A stretch of 64,000 bases of DNA from Colivivens sp963626085 (GTDB lineage: Bacteria; Bacteroidota; Bacteroidia; Bacteroidales; Bacteroidaceae): positions 62,001 to 126,000 of the forward strand of contig CAVFVJ010000015.1 of assembly GCA_963626085.1 (NCBI GenBank), in the 5' to 3' direction. Positions 60,283-64,000 of this stretch are shown here, piece by piece. The notes below the pieces were generated by a model. That model saw only the letters and a list, made by a program, of their open reading frames with translations, was not told the origin of the DNA and searched no databases. Position 1 is the stretch's first letter. Each line of letters opens with the position of its first letter. Made by a program: the position numbers and the translations under genes.

Positions 60283-62988
60283 TTAATACTCAACATAGTA
60301 CTTGTGCATTGAAATCTTTCCGTGGTAGTCAAGAGCTGAATAAGAGAACTCATAGACATAGCCAGACTTCAAGGTTACCGGGATAGCACGTACACCACCT
60401 TCAACCACCTTGTTGACATTGCTCTGTGCGTTCACAGCATCGAGAGCAGCTTTACATGCAGCATCACCGCCCTGTGCACTTGCACTACCGTTGAACACGT
60501 TTGTACAAGCCACGTGCTTCTTGAACTCTGGAGCTACTACACCACCTGTGTAAGTAGTCGGGCGGAGAGTAACCTGTGCTGAAGCGACCACTGATGGAGC
60601 GTTCTTAGCCTTACTTCCGAAGTGAGTGCCATTATTGTCAGACACTACGAGTACTGGCTGGATGCGTGAGTTCGTATTGTTGATGACATTGCAAAGTTTG
60701 TTGTTTACCTTGTCGAGGTATGAAATCAACTTGTCCTGCATATCCTTAGTACCGTTGGTAAGGTTGGTCTCCACATCGTTGAGCTGATCGAAGATGTCAT
60801 TGACCTGATCCACGAAGTCTGCAAGACTGTTGTTACTGTTTTGAAGAGCGGTGTTAAGCTTCTCCTCGATAGTATCATACATCTTCTCCACATCTTCGGA
60901 CAAATCCTTTGCGAACAACTGCATAACATATGAATTCTCTCCCTTCTGAACAACAGTACCAGCTTTTACCAAATAGCTATATGTACCTGTACTGTCATAC
61001 ACCTTGAGATAACCATCTTCACCCAAATCTCCTGTATATCCTGAAGGCAGAGAGAACTCAATCTGGATATTGAATGCACTGAGGTCGCCAGCTTCGATTT
61101 CCACACCATTTATAGTAGGAGCTTTGAGTTTGTCGAGCTTTGGCCAGTTAGAAGAAATCAAAGAGTTGAACTCACCCACAATATTGTCAATGAGGTCCCA
61201 TGCGCTCTGGTATCCAGGAATCTTAGTCACGTTAACATCCTCCATAAACTTGAATGAGAGTGGCTTGATGGCAGTTGCAGCAATGCCGTACTGTGAGTAG
61301 ACGCTATGCTCACCGTTATAGTCTTCCCATGTAGCCTTAACTGCATTTGCTGTTGCAATACCGTTGAACTGATTGTAGAGCTTACTGGTAAGAGTAGCTA
61401 TGCTGGCTGCTGAGCGCTGGCTGAGCACATCCTTGAATGCAGACTGCAGACCAGACTCCACATTAATCTTCACATTGTCTATCTGATCTTCCTTCAAACT
61501 TGCCTTAGCTGAATAGAATCCATTGTTTGAAGCGGCACGAGTGTAACCAAACTTCAACTCTGTGTCGTTCTCCTTCTTGAGGACAGACAACTTAACGCCA
61601 GACTCTACATCTTTTGAATTGACGAGGGTAAGTTGCTGACCGTCGAAGTCAACTGTATTAGGATTGACTGTAATGTAGATAGTACCGGCATTGTCGTCTG
61701 TCTCGGTGAAGAGAACACTGTTACCGTTCTTCTTGTATGTCACCAGTCCGCCACGAATCATGTTCCAGTCTGCGTCAGTGAGTTTGTCTGAGTTCTTCAC
61801 ATAGTTGGCTTCAGCTGTTGTCGGGAAGATTACAGGGTTGTCATTGTTTCCGTAGTAAGCGATGAGCACGTTTGAACTGATGCCGACAGGCAGTGAGAAT
61901 GAACCGAACACTGGATTGTATGTACCCTGTACGATGATACCTGTAATAAGACTCTTGAGAGCATTGTCGATATTGTCAAGGCGTCCTGTCATCGTGTTGA
62001 TCTTAGTGTTTATTTCTGCGATTGAGTCCGAATTAGCCTTTACGACCTTTGCAAGACTGTCGATTGACTGTGCCAACTGAGTATCGTTTTCTGCGAGACT
62101 GTCGAGACGTGACTCGATAGCCGGAATCTTCATATCGTTGATGTCGTTCACAGAAACCCAGAGGAGACTGTCCTGCTTCTTCAAAAGCGCATCAGCCTTC
62201 TCGAAATCCGAGCGAGCACTGGAGATAAGACTGTTCAATGTAGTTGTGACACCAGCAAGAGAGTCAACATGCTCGTTGTTCAGTGCAATGTAGTTCACAA
62301 TCCACGTAGAGTCGTTGATGGCGCGCGCAAGTGCCTCGTTGGCAGTAGCAGCGACATTCTTGAGGGTAGACTCGATAGTCACCAACCTACGGTCCATCAC
62401 ACTTTCCAGAGTGTCGATCTTCGCATTGAGCACACTGTCGTTCACGCTGAGAGTCTTCACAGTAGACTGCACGTCAACGATTGTACTGTCGAGGACATGT
62501 GCTATGTTGAAGAGCTTGGCGATGTCAGTGGTGTTGACCTTCACCTGACCGGCAACGACATCGATGCTGTCACCCAGAATGCTGTCCACCTTTGACAAGG
62601 TTTTCTCTATATCCTCGATATTCCTCTTGAGACCAGCGTCAGCAGTCTTCAAATCAGCGATTTCGTTTGACAAGTGCTTGATGCTGTCGAGCGTAGCTGC
62701 GTTGGCAGTACTGTCTTGGTTTGCCAAATTCTTGACAGCTTTGTCTAGAGCTGCAACCTTAGTGCTACAGTTCTCCTGACAAGTTGCCAGCACTGTGCCC
62801 AAAGAGTCTGCAGTAGTTTTCAAGTTCTGATAGTTCGAGCCTATCAGAGCGCGCAAATCAGCGTCATTCTTATTGATGACCACCACCAGTTCATCGTATC
62901 CATCATCATCACTTTTACATGAATTGAATACATTCATGCTCACCAATACCATTGACAGCATGAGCACAGAAGTAAAAAGTTTCTTCAT
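60283..62988 (-). CDS. Large coiled-coil lipoprotein
   Basis: 901 residues. A lipoprotein signal peptide ends at Cys24 (SMNVFNSC) followed by KSDDDGYDE, consistent with surface anchoring. About 35-345 is a heptad-like coiled coil built from Asp/Ser/Leu-rich segments (LDSTIVDVQSTVKTLSVNDS, DSLAENDTQLAQSIDSLAKV) similar in style to phage-fibre stalks. From about 345 on there are beta-rich domains and a second short coiled coil (about 725-790). I recognise no enzymatic motif. A stalked surface protein is inference. Confidence 0.72.
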   Translation of the reverse strand: MKKLFTSVLMLSMVLVSMNVFNSCKSDDDGYDELVVVINKNDADLRALIGSNYQNLKTTADSLGTVLATCQENCSTKVAALDKAVKNLANQDSTANAATLDSIKHLSNEIADLKTADAGLKRNIEDIEKTLSKVDSILGDSIDVVAGQVKVNTTDIAKLFNIAHVLDSTIVDVQSTVKTLSVNDSVLNAKIDTLESVMDRRLVTIESTLKNVAATANEALARAINDSTWIVNYIALNNEHVDSLAGVTTTLNSLISSARSDFEKADALLKKQDSLLWVSVNDINDMKIPAIESRLDSLAENDTQLAQSIDSLAKVVKANSDSIAEINTKINTMTGRLDNIDNALKSLITGIIVQGTYNPVFGSFSLPVGISSNVLIAYYGNNDNPVIFPTTAEANYVKNSDKLTDADWNMIRGGLVTYKKNGNSVLFTETDDNAGTIYITVNPNTVDFDGQQLTLVNSKDVESGVKLSVLKKENDTELKFGYTRAASNNGFYSAKASLKEDQIDNVKINVESGLQSAFKDVLSQRSAASIATLTSKLYNQFNGIATANAVKATWEDYNGEHSVYSQYGIAATAIKPLSFKFMEDVNVTKIPGYQSAWDLIDNIVGEFNSLISSNWPKLDKLKAPTINGVEIEAGDLSAFNIQIEFSLPSGYTGDLGEDGYLKVYDSTGTYSYLVKAGTVVQKGENSYVMQLFAKDLSEDVEKMYDTIEEKLNTALQNSNNSLADFVDQVNDIFDQLNDVETNLTNGTKDMQDKLISYLDKVNNKLCNVINNTNSRIQPVLVVSDNNGTHFGSKAKNAPSVVASAQVTLRPTTYTGGVVAPEFKKHVACTNVFNGSASAQGGDAACKAALDAVNAQSNVNKVVEGGVRAIPVTLKSGYVYEFSYSALDYHGKISMHKYYVEY

Positions 62989-63058
62989 TTCCTGTTATTT
63001 TTTTTGATTAATATTACGTTTATATATTCTTTATCCCCCATCATTTCAACACCTCTCA

Positions 63059-63068
63059 CGCAAATTTA
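63059..63068 (-). promoter_or_regulatory. -7 box of the coiled-coil lipoprotein gene
   Basis: Minus-strand TAAATTTGCG, about 70 bases before the start codon. Confidence 0.45.
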
Positions 63069-63179
63069 CAGATTCTTTTTAAACTGAACGCCATTTACCC
63101 CAATAAATCGCTATTCATTCCACCAAAGAGTGTCAGACTATGCTTGTTTATCAACTACAGATTACAATATTAGAGTTTG

Positions 63180-63497
63180 TCATCCGTATTCAACTTTCAA
63201 AATCTCGTTCACCGCAGTTTGGAGTTCACCTGCCTCAACACGCTTAATACCCTTACTCACCTCACTGACAAGAACTCTGTCATACACCGTTATTGTCTTG
63301 TGATACTTAGGATCGTCATGACTGTGTTTGGTGTCATGGACATACCAATATAAATCTACATAAATACCCCCCCCTACAAACTCATAATGGTGCGACACGC
63401 AATAGCGTCTCTGAGCATCAGATACACGTTTATCCTTCCACCTGCGAAGAATAAACGATGCACACAGTGAGTTACATCCTTGTAAGATTGACTTCAT
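63180..63497 (-). CDS. Small protein of unknown function
   Basis: 105 residues, mildly basic, no signal peptide and no motif I recognise. A central YVDLYWYVHDTKHSHDD segment is aromatic and histidine-rich. Codons 42-44 form a run of eight G that is prone to slippage. A -7 box 40 bases upstream (63539-63546) supports expression. Not linked in strand to yicC. Confidence 0.5.
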   Translation of the reverse strand: MKSILQGCNSLCASFILRRWKDKRVSDAQRRYCVSHHYEFVGGGIYVDLYWYVHDTKHSHDDPKYHKTITVYDRVLVSEVSKGIKRVEAGELQTAVNEILKVEYG

Positions 63498-63538
63498 AAA
63501 ATCTCCACTAACGTCTTTACACTTTTACGTTTCGGACT

Positions 63539-63546
63539 CAAAGTTA
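63539..63546 (-). promoter_or_regulatory. -7 box of the small unknown gene
   Basis: Minus-strand TAACTTTG, about 40 bases upstream of the start codon. Confidence 0.45.
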
Positions 63547-63662
63547 TGCTATTTTCAGCAACCCACAAAACTTTTTACCATAAAAACGGCTCAAACGAAT
63601 AGAAAAAGTGCCAGACAATATGATTTTGCTAAATGTCACACCTTATTTCAATGAATAATTAC

Positions 63663-63670
63663 TAACTTTG
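63663..63670 (+). promoter_or_regulatory. -7 box of yicC
   Basis: TAACTTTG followed by CA, 24 bases before the start codon. Confidence 0.55.
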
Positions 63671-63694
63671 CACAATATAAACAAGTGCTACACA

Positions 63695-64000
63695 ATGATA
63701 CAATCAATGACAGGCTACGGGACGTGCGTAGCCGTATACAATGGAAAGAACATCCATGTAGAGATTAGATCACTCAACAGTAAGGCATTAGACCTCACCA
63801 CACGTATAGCCCCACTCTACAGGGAAAAGGAAATGGAAATAAGAAGTCTCGTTGCATCCAAACTGGAGCGAGGCAAAGTAGACTTGGTAATTTGGGTAGA
63901 GAAAGACGAAAACCTGAACGCCAGCCCAATCAACACTAAACTGGTAGCTGACTACTACAGTCAGATACAGTCGCTATCTTCTTCACTCGGACTGGACGAA
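63695..64000 (+). CDS. yicC: YicC family endoribonuclease-like protein (3' end beyond window)
   Basis: The first 102 residues are visible and the frame continues off the right edge. MIQSMTGYGTCVAVYNGKNI, VEIRSLNSKALDLTTRIAP and LERGKVDLVIWVE match the YicC N-terminal domain. YicC proteins are ribonucleases that influence small-RNA turnover in E. coli. A second in-frame ATG at 63707 (MTGYG) is possible but most family members begin MIxSMTGYG. Confidence 0.92.
   Translation, partial: MIQSMTGYGTCVAVYNGKNIHVEIRSLNSKALDLTTRIAPLYREKEMEIRSLVASKLERGKVDLVIWVEKDENLNASPINTKLVADYYSQIQSLSSSLGLDE

Overview
The window looks like a chromosomal segment from a Bacteroidales bacterium, most likely Prevotellaceae. 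Evidence: many genes sit behind the Bacteroidetes-type -7 box (TAnnTTTGc) rather than Shine-Dalgarno sites; several secreted proteins end in type IX-like tails; and there is a BspA-type leucine-rich-repeat protein, a GH97 enzyme, DUF4143 and DUF234 ATPases, DUF4827 and DUF4861 proteins, and a Rho factor with a long low-complexity insertion. I saw no rRNA, tRNA, CRISPR array, transposase or phage gene.

Layout. 1-6.8 kb: 3' part of an AAA-ATPase/PD-(D/E)XK gene, then a rho-lysS-gpsA-pgi run on the minus strand. 7.2-8.8 kb: rplY-pth-hslR on the plus strand. 8.9-20.4 kb: three large or modular secreted proteins on the minus strand with cohesin-like folds, dockerin-type calcium repeats and type IX-like tails, followed upstream by a one-domain LytTR regulator and a 1.2-kb gene-poor stretch holding a candidate structured RNA and palindromic elements. 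22.2-29.1 kb: NfeD-like protein, flotillin, DUF4861 protein, then mfd. 29.2-35.6 kb: an accessory zone with a 5'-truncated FGE-domain protein, two AAA-ATPases with unusual inverted repeats at their promoters, and a BspA-like protein. 36.3-42.2 kb: nrnA-GH97-uxuA-SDR-lysE on the minus strand. 42.4-45.2 kb: rpe, a DUF4827 lipoprotein and glmM. 45.2-47.2 kb: a truncated acyl-CoA-synthetase-like gene and a membrane LytTR regulator. 47.2-53.2 kb: a five-gene operon (glycosyltransferase, pyrC, stand-alone MetH reactivation domain, phosphoesterase, plsC) and cstA. 53.4-57.9 kb: an rRNA methyltransferase facing tsf-rpsB and rpsI-rplM. 57.9-64 kb: an outer-membrane protein, a dockerin protein, a coiled-coil lipoprotein, a small unknown gene and the start of yicC.

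The most unusual non-coding content is a dispersed family of paired hairpins found at five intergenic loci (8.8, 21.7, 30.6, 33.7 and 35.8 kb). Each hairpin has the form GTG-NN-GTG / 3-nt loop / CAC-N'N'-CAC, with the variable NN pair always compensated, and full copies are bounded by TAGTAGG and CCTACTA. It behaves like a REP/BIME family. At one locus it abuts a gene that has lost its signal sequence; at another its first three bases are the stop codon of hslR. Two other palindrome families occur at 21.9 kb and 36.1 kb.

How the genes work together: most of the window is housekeeping (translation, transcription termination and repair, glycolysis, pyrimidine and cell-wall precursors, phospholipid). 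The accessory part is cell-surface and carbohydrate oriented: secreted cohesin/dockerin-like proteins, a BspA-like protein, a GH97 glycosidase next to hexuronate-catabolism enzymes, and LytTR regulators. All family assignments are from reading translated motifs; no database search was run.
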